From the NCBI GenBank assembly GCA_902774115.1, contig CACYHH010000010.1, positions 1 through 39,467 on the forward strand: DNA of 39,467 bases, written 5' to 3'. A program made the position numbers and the translations under genes. This stretch comes from an uncultured Spirochaetales bacterium. GTDB taxonomy: Bacteria > UBP6 > UBA1177. The notes under the pieces were generated by a model that was not told the DNA's origin, did no database searches, and saw only the letters and a list, made by a program, of their open reading frames with translations. Positions 32,598 to 39,467 of this stretch are shown in pieces (the first letter of the stretch is position 1; every line of letters begins with the position of its first letter).

Positions 32598-34277
32598 TTA
32601 TTTTTTTGAGCCTTTCTTCTTGTCTACAAGATGTGTGTAGAGCGTTCTTCTTATCTTTTTTGTCGAAGTTTTCTGGAATTCTTCGGGATGTATCCTGATT
32701 TCCGAAATTTTTGCATATGCCGGAAGAGTTTCATTCAGCTCGTCGCGGTTCTGCTGCATGATCCCGGCAAGCTGCTCTTCCGTGACGTTTTCCTCTTTCA
32801 TTTTGTCGTAATCGGGATAAACGAACGCTATCAGCCGTCCTTTGCCTGCATCGAGAAGGAGCGATTCGGAAACAAACGGCATATAGTTGATTTTGAGTTC
32901 GATCTCTTCCGGATAGATGTTCTGCCCGGACGAAGAAAGAATCATGTTTTTCAGTCTTCCGCAGATAAAAAGGAACCCGTCTTTGTCGATCCTGCCCAGA
33001 TCGCCGGTATGAAGCCAGCCTTCGCTGTCGAGGACTTCAGCGGTTTCCTTCTCCATTTTGTAGTAGCCGCTCATTATGTTTTCGCCTTTGACGCAGATCT
33101 CGCCTACCCCTTTTTTGTCGGGATTGTCGATTTTTGCAGTCAAGTAAGTCATGATTTTTCCGCAGCTGCCGATTTTGCGGTTATCTGCGTAGTCTGTGTA
33201 GGCAATAAGCGGTGCGCACTCGGTCATTCCGTATCCGGTCGTGAATCTGACGCCTGATTTGAGAAGGAACGATTCGATTTTCGGGTTGAAAGCGGCTCCG
33301 CCGGAGATGACTTCGTAGCACTTTCCGCCGAAGAAATCGCTGATCCCCTTCCCTATTTTCTTCATTATTATCTGTCTGATTCCGGGAATCGCCATAAGAA
33401 TCCTCATTTTCTTGGTCTCAAGCAGCGGACGGATCTTCGAAGTGTATATTTTCTCAAGGATGAGCGGAACTGAAATTACAAGAAAGGGCTTAGCTTCGCC
33501 GAAAGCCTTGATAAGAATTTTAGGTGTCGGCGTTCTGCTCATAAAAATTATGTGAAGTCCTCTTGCAACCTGAAGAAGAAAGTCGAAAGCGCATCCGAAA
33601 CAGTGCGCCAGCGGAAGGAACGAAACCATCGCCTCCCCGCCTTTGGGAAGGGAATCAATGGCATATTGGATGTTCGCCATAAGACAGTTGTGGGAAATCA
33701 TTACACCTTTTGAAAAACCGGTCGTTCCCGATGTGTAGACTATCGTCGCAAGATCTGTCTTTGCAGGAATTTCAAAAGAAAGCGTTTCTTTCGTAACGGC
33801 CTGCGTTTTAACAAAATTATCAATAATTCCGGCAACTTTTTCATTCAGATTTTCTTCTTTTGAAAACGCCACAGACATATCTTCGAGTTTGAAAACGGCT
33901 TCGACTTCCGGAAGCTGCGCGAAATCAAGTTTTTCTTCTATTATGAGTTCAGAAGCGAAAAAGAGCTTTGAATCGGAGTGGTTGACAAGATGGTGGATCT
34001 CTTCAGCCGTAAAATCGTTGAGAAGCGGAACGATTACAGCACCGTAAGTCACTGTTGCAAGGTAGGTTACAGCCCAGTTTACCGAATTTTTGCCGCAGAG
34101 AGCGATCTTGTCACCTTTTTTTATGCCAAGAGCTTTGAATATTTCATGTAACTCTTTTATTTTATTGGCTGTTTCTCCGAAAGTAAGAGGCTCTGAACCG
34201 TAATCGCTGAAACACGGTTTATCCCAATTCAGTTTAAAGGAATCTTCAAAAACCTTTACGAGATCTTCTTTCAACAT
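32598..34277 (-). CDS. Long-chain fatty-acid--CoA ligase-like AMP-binding protein
   Basis: An adenylate-forming enzyme that activates a carboxylic acid, probably a fatty acid, to its CoA or ACP thioester; 559 residues. The motifs are YTSGTTGFSKG (181-191), GYGMTECAP, HTGDLG, and the hinge region GRLKNMILSSSGQNIYPEEIE. The catalytic C-terminal lysine motif is QKTSTKKIRR, and the protein ends in a Lys-rich tail. NMIL-S-GQNIYPEEIE is the form seen in long-chain acyl-CoA or acyl-ACP synthetases. The start is ATG 34277 after CCGGAGGGG; the upstream TTG overlaps that site. It is a single gene with its own promoter, divergent from the acidic lipoprotein gene. Chain length and acceptor are not determinable. 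Confidence 0.9.
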   Translation of the reverse strand: MLKEDLVKVFEDSFKLNWDKPCFSDYGSEPLTFGETANKIKELHEIFKALGIKKGDKIALCGKNSVNWAVTYLATVTYGAVIVPLLNDFTAEEIHHLVNHSDSKLFFASELIIEEKLDFAQLPEVEAVFKLEDMSVAFSKEENLNEKVAGIIDNFVKTQAVTKETLSFEIPAKTDLATIVYTSGTTGFSKGVMISHNCLMANIQYAIDSLPKGGEAMVSFLPLAHCFGCAFDFLLQVARGLHIIFMSRTPTPKILIKAFGEAKPFLVISVPLILEKIYTSKIRPLLETKKMRILMAIPGIRQIIMKKIGKGISDFFGGKCYEVISGGAAFNPKIESFLLKSGVRFTTGYGMTECAPLIAYTDYADNRKIGSCGKIMTYLTAKIDNPDKKGVGEICVKGENIMSGYYKMEKETAEVLDSEGWLHTGDLGRIDKDGFLFICGRLKNMILSSSGQNIYPEEIELKINYMPFVSESLLLDAGKGRLIAFVYPDYDKMKEENVTEEQLAGIMQQNRDELNETLPAYAKISEIRIHPEEFQKTSTKKIRRTLYTHLVDKKKGSKK

Positions 34278-34307
34278 TTTCCCCTCCGGAAGCAAAAAAC
34301 CTGTGAA

Positions 34308-34335
34308 AAATAGCGTTTTTAATGCTTCGTGTCAA
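34308..34335 (-). promoter_or_regulatory. Candidate promoter of the acyl-CoA ligase gene
   Basis: On the minus strand a perfect TTGACA (34335-34330) and TATTTT (34313-34308) have a 16-base spacer. It is back-to-back with the lipoprotein promoter at 34364-34391. Confidence 0.5.
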
Positions 34336-34363
34336 CAATAGAACCGCTATTTATTGTTTTAAC

Positions 34364-34391
34364 TGGACAAAAAGGGCTCTTTTTGTATTAT
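34364..34391 (+). promoter_or_regulatory. Candidate promoter of the lipoprotein-lyase-flavodoxin unit
   Basis: TGGACA (34364-34369) and TATTAT (34386-34391) have a 16-base spacer. The two divergent -35 boxes are 28 bases apart. No operator-like palindrome is evident between them. Confidence 0.5.
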
Positions 34392-34426
34392 CGCGCGGTT
34401 TTATTAAGTTTTTTGGTCAAAGCAAT

Positions 34427-35791
34427 ATGAAAAAGATTGTTTTTTCAGTTTTAGCACTGATTTTATTGGTATTTTTCGTTTCATGCGAAGATTCAGCCCT
34501 GCCCGATCTGCCGGAGATGGATGAGTCGATGGATGTCGATGCTTTTGAAATAGGTGACGAGGATGCAACTCCCGGTTCCGAGTCAGAACCTGATGAGGAA
34601 AACGGCGGAAACGATGCGGATAACCAGGAAACTCCTGATTCTGAGAGTCCCGATTCCGAAAAACCGGATACTGAAACTCCTGATGAAACGCCTGAAACTC
34701 CCGACGAAGAAGTTTCTGAACCTGAGATAGCGGCTTCACACCTCATTGTGGCGACAGTCGGCGGATACGACGTTCCGATGAGCGGTCACGTTTACTATGC
34801 AAAAGATGAAAAACTCGACACTTTTAAAGAAATTCCGGTTGAAGGCGGCATGGGAAGTTCAGACGGCGCAGATCTCAATGCAGCTGCATGGGAAAACGGT
34901 TTCGCAGTTGTCGGAAGGCACGATTCTTCTTCTCTTTACTTTTTCACCCGGAATTTTGAATTTGAGCAGGAAATTCAAGTAAAACCAGATACTTACATAA
35001 ACATGCAGGACATGGTTCATAACCCGTTCAAAGATGAATTCATCGTTTCGGCCCTCAATTTCGATACCGATTCAAAAACGGTCTTTTCCAACAAGCTCTT
35101 CATCTTCAAAAAAGATTCGCCGGAAACGGCATCAACACTGGAAATAAGCGATAACGAGTCGGCAAGCCCTGCAAAAATGAAGGTCGTCGGCAAAAAACTT
35201 TTCGTTGCACTGCAGAACCTCGAAAACAACACTTCGGCAAAAGGCGAAATCGCAGTTGTTGACCTTGAAAATTATTCTGTCGAAAGGATAACTCTGCCGA
35301 CAACGAACCCGACAGGAAAGATAGAATACAACAAAAATGTCGATAAAAACCACATCTATCTTACGACGACCGGTAACTGGAAACAGGGTGACGGCGCACT
35401 TCTTCAAGTAAATATCGACACTTACGAAGTTAAGAAAGTTCTAAGCGAATCTGAAGAGGAAAACAATATTCTTGACGGTGATTTCGTCGATCTCTCGATT
35501 GCCGATAACGGTGATTTTTACATCATTTTTTCAAATAATATCCTCTACAATGACAACAGTCTGCTGCTTTACAAACCGAAAGAAGGCAACATTTCAAAAA
35601 TAGATTCCAAAATCAATGCATTTGCGGCAAATCCGATCGATTACAGCTCGGTCAGCGGAAAAATTTACTATTTTGTCGATGAAAAATCGGATACTTACCT
35701 GAAATCTTTCGATACGAAGACAAAGGCTGACGAGAAGATTCTTCTTGATTTCGGTCCTGCCGCGTTAAGAGTGAAATACGACTACAAGTGA
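34427..35791 (+). CDS. Lipoprotein with acidic linker and propeller-like domain
   Basis: A 454-residue exported lipoprotein of unknown function. The signal sequence ends in a lipobox FVSC (Cys20), followed by Glu-Asp. Residues about 24-105 are a low-complexity linker dominated by Asp, Glu, Pro, Ser and Thr, with PDSE/PDTE/PDET repeats. The remaining about 350 residues form repeated beta-rich units such as FAVVGRHDSSSLYFF, KLFVALQNLENNTS and GDFYIIFSNNILYNDNSLLLY, suggesting a beta-propeller or YncE-like fold. No catalytic motif is recognised. The start at 34427 is fixed by the signal peptide, although the Shine-Dalgarno site is weak. The ammonia-lyase gene follows after seven bases, so co-expression is likely. 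It could bind a ligand or peptide at the outer membrane. Confidence 0.8.
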   Translation: MKKIVFSVLALILLVFFVSCEDSALPDLPEMDESMDVDAFEIGDEDATPGSESEPDEENGGNDADNQETPDSESPDSEKPDTETPDETPETPDEEVSEPEIAASHLIVATVGGYDVPMSGHVYYAKDEKLDTFKEIPVEGGMGSSDGADLNAAAWENGFAVVGRHDSSSLYFFTRNFEFEQEIQVKPDTYINMQDMVHNPFKDEFIVSALNFDTDSKTVFSNKLFIFKKDSPETASTLEISDNESASPAKMKVVGKKLFVALQNLENNTSAKGEIAVVDLENYSVERITLPTTNPTGKIEYNKNVDKNHIYLTTTGNWKQGDGALLQVNIDTYEVKKVLSESEEENNILDGDFVDLSIADNGDFYIIFSNNILYNDNSLLLYKPKEGNISKIDSKINAFAANPIDYSSVSGKIYYFVDEKSDTYLKSFDTKTKADEKILLDFGPAALRVKYDYK

Positions 35792-35798
35792 GGGATAA

Positions 35799-37373
35799 AT
35801 GAAAATTGTAAACGGAAACAGTCTGACAATCGAAGATGTATGCGATGTCGCGTATAAAAACGAGGAAGTTGCCCTTCCGGAAGAACGCGAATTCTGGGAA
35901 ACTTTAGAAAAATCACGGAAATTCCTGGAAGATTACGTAAAAACCGGCGTTCCGGTATATGGCGTCACGACCGATTTCGGCGACAGCTGCGACAACCAGA
36001 TAAGCATTGACAAGGCTGGCGAACTCCAGCGGACGATCTGCACATATCACGGTATCGGTCTAGGCCCGAAATTCGACCGCGTCACCGGAAGAGCAGTAGT
36101 TCTTGCGCGCCTCAACAGCAACGTAAAAGGCGGTCACTCGGCAATTCGCCCTGAACTTGCCAAAATGATGCTTACTCTGCTCAACAAAGACATAATCCCT
36201 GTGATTCCGCAGCTCGGTTCTGTCGGTGCTTCGGGAGACCTCACACCGCTCAGCTACCTTGCGGCAGTCATCATGGGTGAGCGCGATGTTTACTACAAAG
36301 GAAAAATCGTTCCGGCGGCGGAGGCTTTTAAAGCGGAAGGGATAAAACCGCTTCCGATCGAAGCGAAAGAAGGCCTGGCCCTTATGAACGGAACGAGCGT
36401 AATGAGCGCGGTCGCGGCTCTTGCATGGAAAAAAGCTGAAAGATTAGCCAGAATTTCAGACTTTTTAACCGCTGTGACATCTGAAATCACGCAGGGAAAG
36501 GACACCCCTTTCGCAGAAAAGGTGAGCGAAATCAAAAACCACCGCGGGCAGTGCGATTCTGCGGCATATATACGCGAAATCATTAAAGATTCCAAACGCG
36601 TTTTCAGATACGAGGATTTCCTTAAGAATAAAATCGATTCGATCGAAAACAAAGGTTTCATCAAGCAGCAGAATAAAATCCAGGACAGATACTCCATCCG
36701 CTGCGCGCCGCAGATAACTGGCGTTTACCGCGACACTCTGCGCTTTGCACGAGAGCTGATAACGGAAGAACTCAATTCAGCCAACGACAATCCCCTTGTC
36801 GATATTGAAAGCAGCAGGCTTTTCAACACCGGAAACTTCTACGGCGGCCACATCTGCGCTGCATGCGACTACCTGCGGACGGCTTTGGCAAATATCGCCG
36901 ATCTTTCCGACAAACAGGCAGAAGTTATAATCGACGGCAAATTCAACGGACTCACTGAAAATCTGATCCCTTTCACTCCCGAAAATCATCCGAGAGCAGG
37001 ACTACGGCTCGGTTTCAAGGCAGTCCAGATAACGATAAGCGCAATCCGCGGCGAAGTTATGACATACTCCTTCCCGGTCAGCATCACAAGTGCGCCGACA
37101 GAGGCTTTGAATCAGGATAAAGTTTCGATGGGAACGATCTCTGCACGAAAACTTGCCGAGCAGACTGACCTCGTATTTTTGCAGTTCGCGGCGCACATCC
37201 TCGCCGCAATGCAGGCGGTCGACCTTGCGGGAAAAGACGAATTCTCCTCATTCACGCAGAAAATCCACACCGAAATCAGGAAAATCAGCGCATTCGTTGA
37301 AGACGACCGCGCCCTCGACAAAGAAGCCGAAGCAGTCGCCGAGTGGCTGAAAACAACTGAGATTTTCGGGTAA
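35799..37373 (+). CDS. Aromatic amino acid ammonia-lyase (HAL/PAL/TAL superfamily)
   Basis: An MIO-dependent lyase removing ammonia from an aromatic amino acid; cytoplasmic, 524 residues. Ala144-Ser145-Gly146 in GSVGASGDLTPLSYLA forms the MIO cofactor. Tyr54 (VYGVTTDFG) is the catalytic tyrosine, and NGTS, RYSIRCAPQ and SANDNPLV are superfamily motifs. By closest default it would be called HutH, but the substrate positions do not fit. The selectivity pair reads Tyr83-His84 rather than Ser-His. The segment NQDKVSMG (438-445) lacks the Glu of NQEDHVSM in histidine ammonia-lyases and looks like the NQD form of Phe/Tyr lyases. No hutU, hutI or hutG is present. I infer Phe or Tyr (or another aromatic) as substrate. 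It lies between the lipoprotein and flavodoxin genes. Confidence 0.85.
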   Translation: MKIVNGNSLTIEDVCDVAYKNEEVALPEEREFWETLEKSRKFLEDYVKTGVPVYGVTTDFGDSCDNQISIDKAGELQRTICTYHGIGLGPKFDRVTGRAVVLARLNSNVKGGHSAIRPELAKMMLTLLNKDIIPVIPQLGSVGASGDLTPLSYLAAVIMGERDVYYKGKIVPAAEAFKAEGIKPLPIEAKEGLALMNGTSVMSAVAALAWKKAERLARISDFLTAVTSEITQGKDTPFAEKVSEIKNHRGQCDSAAYIREIIKDSKRVFRYEDFLKNKIDSIENKGFIKQQNKIQDRYSIRCAPQITGVYRDTLRFARELITEELNSANDNPLVDIESSRLFNTGNFYGGHICAACDYLRTALANIADLSDKQAEVIIDGKFNGLTENLIPFTPENHPRAGLRLGFKAVQITISAIRGEVMTYSFPVSITSAPTEALNQDKVSMGTISARKLAEQTDLVFLQFAAHILAAMQAVDLAGKDEFSSFTQKIHTEIRKISAFVEDDRALDKEAEAVAEWLKTTEIFG

Positions 37374-37393
37374 ATGATGTAGTGAGGCACAAC

Positions 37394-37876
37394 ATGAGCA
37401 AAAATTTAGTAATTTATTTTTCGGCTGGTGGTCACACAAAATTGAAAGCCATCCAGCTTGCAGAGGCGATCGAAGCCGACATTTTCGAGATCGAGCCGGT
37501 AAAAAAGTACACGAAAGCAGATCTGCTTTGGATGAATCCGCTTTCAAGAAGTTTCCGCGAGGTCGCGACGAGAAAAAGCAAACGCCCTGAGATCGTCGAC
37601 AAAGAGCTTGATTTAACGGGTTATAACAAAATTTTTCTCGGTTTTCCGATCTGGGGCTGGGCAGCTCCTTCGATAGTAAACTCTTTTTTGGAAAAGCACG
37701 ATTTTTCGGGCAAAACAATCGTCGTTTTCGCAACGAGCGGCGGCACGATGAAGCTCGACGGCAGCGTGAAATCGCTGATTCCTTCGCTTTCTGAAACTAC
37801 GATCGTCAAAGAAGGCAGAGTCCTCAACGGAGAATGGACAAAAGAGGAACTCGCTGACTGGGCGAAAGATCTTTAA
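37394..37876 (+). CDS. Flavodoxin-like protein
   Basis: A 160-residue cytoplasmic FMN-binding electron carrier or quinone-reductase-like protein. The N-terminal phosphate loop is YFSAGGHTK (residues 8-16), in place of the commoner FSxTGNT. The flavin-stacking segment is GFPIWGWAAPSIVNSFLEKHDFSGK, followed by VVFATSGG. This is the flavodoxin_4-type arrangement. The start is ATG 37394 with GAGG upstream; the GTG at 37382 is less likely. It follows the ammonia-lyase after 20 bases and ends next to an octamer repeat. The partner reductase is unknown. Confidence 0.88.
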   Translation: MSKNLVIYFSAGGHTKLKAIQLAEAIEADIFEIEPVKKYTKADLLWMNPLSRSFREVATRKSKRPEIVDKELDLTGYNKIFLGFPIWGWAAPSIVNSFLEKHDFSGKTIVVFATSGGTMKLDGSVKSLIPSLSETTIVKEGRVLNGEWTKEELADWAKDL

Positions 37877-37905
37877 CGCGGCGTAACGACGTAACGCCGT
37901 CACGA
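37877..37905. repeat. CG-rich octamers in a convergent gap
   Basis: After the flavodoxin stop come CGTAACGA (37882-37889), CGTAACGC (37890-37897) and CGTCACGA (37898-37905), preceded by CGCGG. Reverse-complemented, these match the CGTKACGN octamers at 16897-16957. They fill the 33-base gap between convergent genes. Confidence 0.65.
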
Positions 37906-37909
37906 TAAT

Positions 37910-39467
37910 TTAGAGAACAACTGATTCTTTGTGAACGCCGAAAACTTCTTCAAGCGTGCCTGCGATTTCGCCGAGTGTCGCATACTGTTTTACAGCGTCG
38001 AGGATCTTCGGCATAAGGTTGTCGCTGGTCTGAGCCGTAGCCTTGATGATTGCAAGGTGTCTCTTGACGGCATCGTTGTCACGTGCTTCCTTGACAGCCT
38101 TGATTTTAGCGATCTGAGCGACCTGGATCGACGGATCGACTTTGAGAAGATTTGCCGGAGCGGGTTCCTTGATCTGGAACTTGTTGACGCCGACAACGAC
38201 CTGTTCGCCGCTTTCGACTTCAAGCTGATAATGGTATGCGCTGTCCTGGATCTCCTGCTGGACGAAACCTTTTTCAATAGCTTCGACCATTCCGCCGAGT
38301 TCGTCGATTCTTGCGATGTATCCTTTAGCCTTTTCATAAATGCTGTCGGTAAGAGCTTCGATGTAGTAGCTTCCTGCGAGCGGATCTATCGTGTCAGCAA
38401 CGCCGCTTTCGTAAGCTACGATCTGCTGCGTTCTGAGCGCGATACGAACGCTGTCTTCAGTCGGAAGAGCCAAAGCTTCGTCACGGCTGTTGGTGTGGAG
38501 TGACTGGGTTCCGCCGAGAACCGCCGCCAAAGTCTGGATAGCGACTCTGACGATATTGTTGTCGGGCTGCTGTGCTGTGAGCGTGCATCCTGCAGTCTGC
38601 GTGTGGAAACGGAGCATCTGAGATTTTGCACTCTTCGAGTTGAAGCGGAACTTCATGATTTCAGCCCAGAGTCTTCTTGCAGCGCGGAATTTTGCGACTT
38701 CCTCAAGAAGGTTGTTGTTTGCGTTGAAGAAGAAGGAAAGACGCGGCGCGAAAACGTCAACGTCAAGACCTGCCTTGATCGCAGCTTCGACGTAAGCGAT
38801 ACCGTCTGCAAGCGTGAAAGCGACTTCCTGAACCGCGTTCGAACCTGCTTCGCGGATGTGGTAACCCGAAATAGAGATCGTGTTCCACTTCGGAACGTTC
38901 TGTGCGCAGAAAGCGAAAATATCGGTGATAAGTCTCATCGAGGGCTTCGGCGGGAAGCGGTAAGTGCCTCTCGCGATGTATTCCTTGAGAATGTCGTTCT
39001 GAATGGTTCCGGTGAGTTTGTCAGCCGAGAAACCCTGCTTTTCGGCGACTGCGATATACATCGAAAGAAGGACAGAAGCGGTTCCGTTGATGGTCATTGA
39101 TGTCGAAACATCGCCAAGCGGAATACCGTCGAAAAGAATTTCCATATCCTTGAGAGAATCGATAGCAACGCCGACTTTTCCGACTTCGCCGTCACTCATC
39201 GGATGATCAGAGTCGTAGCCGATCTGCGTCGGAAGGTCGAAAGCGACCGAAAGACCGGTCTGACCGTTGCCGAGAAGGTATTTGTAACGTTTGTTCGATT
39301 CTTCAGCCGTTCCGAAACCTGCATACTGACGCATCGTCCAGAATCTGCCGCGGTACATCGTGGGCTGGACGCCTCGAGTGAACGGATATTCGCCCGGCAC
39401 ACCGCGTGTTTCGAGGTATTTTTCGTCCTCGTTTTCAGGAATGTAGAGCGGTTCTACCGTCTCACCG
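37910..39467 (-). CDS. mcmA: Methylmalonyl-CoA mutase catalytic subunit (5' end outside window)
   Basis: Interconverts methylmalonyl-CoA and succinyl-CoA with adenosylcobalamin, used in propionate formation or breakdown. 518 residues are visible, and the reading frame runs off the right edge ([13 protein letters not shown] upstream of PGEYPFTRG). Active-site segments are [16 protein letters not shown] (Tyr of the methylmalonyl type), PSMRLI (substrate Arg) and [11 protein letters not shown] (His). Tyr plus Arg point to methylmalonyl- rather than isobutyryl-CoA mutase. The protein stops after [13 protein letters not shown], so the B12-binding domain is not fused and must be a separate subunit elsewhere, as in split mutases of archaea and some bacteria. 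The GTG at 39400 is internal, not the start. Confidence 0.94.
   Translation of the reverse strand, partial: GETVEPLYIPENEDEKYLETRGVPGEYPFTRGVQPTMYRGRFWTMRQYAGFGTAEESNKRYKYLLGNGQTGLSVAFDLPTQIGYDSDHPMSDGEVGKVGVAIDSLKDMEILFDGIPLGDVSTSMTINGTASVLLSMYIAVAEKQGFSADKLTGTIQNDILKEYIARGTYRFPPKPSMRLITDIFAFCAQNVPKWNTISISGYHIREAGSNAVQEVAFTLADGIAYVEAAIKAGLDVDVFAPRLSFFFNANNNLLEEVAKFRAARRLWAEIMKFRFNSKSAKSQMLRFHTQTAGCTLTAQQPDNNIVRVAIQTLAAVLGGTQSLHTNSRDEALALPTEDSVRIALRTQQIVAYESGVADTIDPLAGSYYIEALTDSIYEKAKGYIARIDELGGMVEAIEKGFVQQEIQDSAYHYQLEVESGEQVVVGVNKFQIKEPAPANLLKVDPSIQVAQIAKIKAVKEARDNDAVKRHLAIIKATAQTSDNLMPKILDAVKQYATLGEIAGTLEEVFGVHKESVVL

Noticed and set aside
32400-32600. Cobalamin riboswitch, suggested by CCTGCC
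   Set aside because: The CCTGCC lies at the 5' end of the structure without the B12-box context on either strand, and no B12 gene follows downstream.
32492-32698. Small open frame after the V-ATPase operon
   Set aside because: It runs through the structured RNA and into the 3' end of the acyl-CoA ligase gene; no ribosome site, no domain.
35799-37373. Plain assignment as hutH
   Set aside because: Substrate-determining residues differ from histidine ammonia-lyases and no other hut gene is present.

Overview
The window looks like ordinary chromosome from a diderm (Gram-negative-type) bacterium, probably anaerobic or fermentative. The envelope evidence is two lipoproteins with clear lipoboxes, two outer-membrane barrel candidates ending in aromatic residues, and a periplasmic murein amidase. 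The metabolic evidence is an RnfB ferredoxin, a bacterial V-type ATPase whose ring subunit carries the known Na+-site residues, and a split methylmalonyl-CoA mutase. I cannot name the phylum. The V-ATPase layout (E, DUF2764, A, B, D, I, K) is the one known from spirochaetes, chlamydiae and Bacteroidetes. The EGF-repeat lipoprotein and the acidic Pro/Asp/Glu-rich lipoprotein linker recall uncultured gut or digester lineages, but that is only an impression.

Layout. 1-4199: octamer-repeat spacer, a promoter, an EGF-repeat/GH13 amylase lipoprotein, and pyrF. 10553-4201 (minus): a close-packed unit of propeller-GGDEF sensor, outer-membrane protein, N-acetylmuramoyl-alanine amidase and FecCD permease. 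10757-10681 (minus): tRNA(CAU) with its own promoter. 14036-10813 (minus): chromate-transporter domain, then RseC, RnfB and PepT. 14172-16896 (plus): a stand-alone PAS protein, a small outer-membrane protein and a DEAD-box helicase. 19132-16960 (minus): ABC ATPase, permease and a peroxiredoxin. 19369-24390 (plus): pheT, cdsA, dxr and an O6-alkylguanine methyltransferase. 24676-32182 (plus): V-ATPase operon ending in a strong UUCG terminator. 32412-32573 (plus): a structured RNA candidate that I read as 6S-like. 34277-32598 (minus): acyl-CoA synthetase. 34427-37876 (plus): lipoprotein, aromatic ammonia-lyase and flavodoxin. 39467-37910 (minus): methylmalonyl-CoA mutase catalytic subunit, cut by the window edge.

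There is no phage, insertion sequence, CRISPR array or defence locus. The most notable non-coding signals are: a candidate 6S RNA with a long-range closing stem that begins at a predicted transcription start; twelve hand-picked promoters that all have a 16-base spacer; degenerate 8-bp-period repeats in gene-free gaps, two of them between convergent genes; and two kinds of dispersed palindromic repeat. The most notable protein signals are the EGF-GH13 fusion, a HutH-like lyase with Phe/Tyr-lyase-like active-site residues, an RseC-RnfB pair without the rest of Rnf, and a Na+-type V-ATPase that lacks C and F subunits but carries DUF2764.

Several genes have a GTG or TTG codon upstream of, or inside, the Shine-Dalgarno sequence. 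In those cases I moved the start to the codon correctly spaced from the Shine-Dalgarno sequence.
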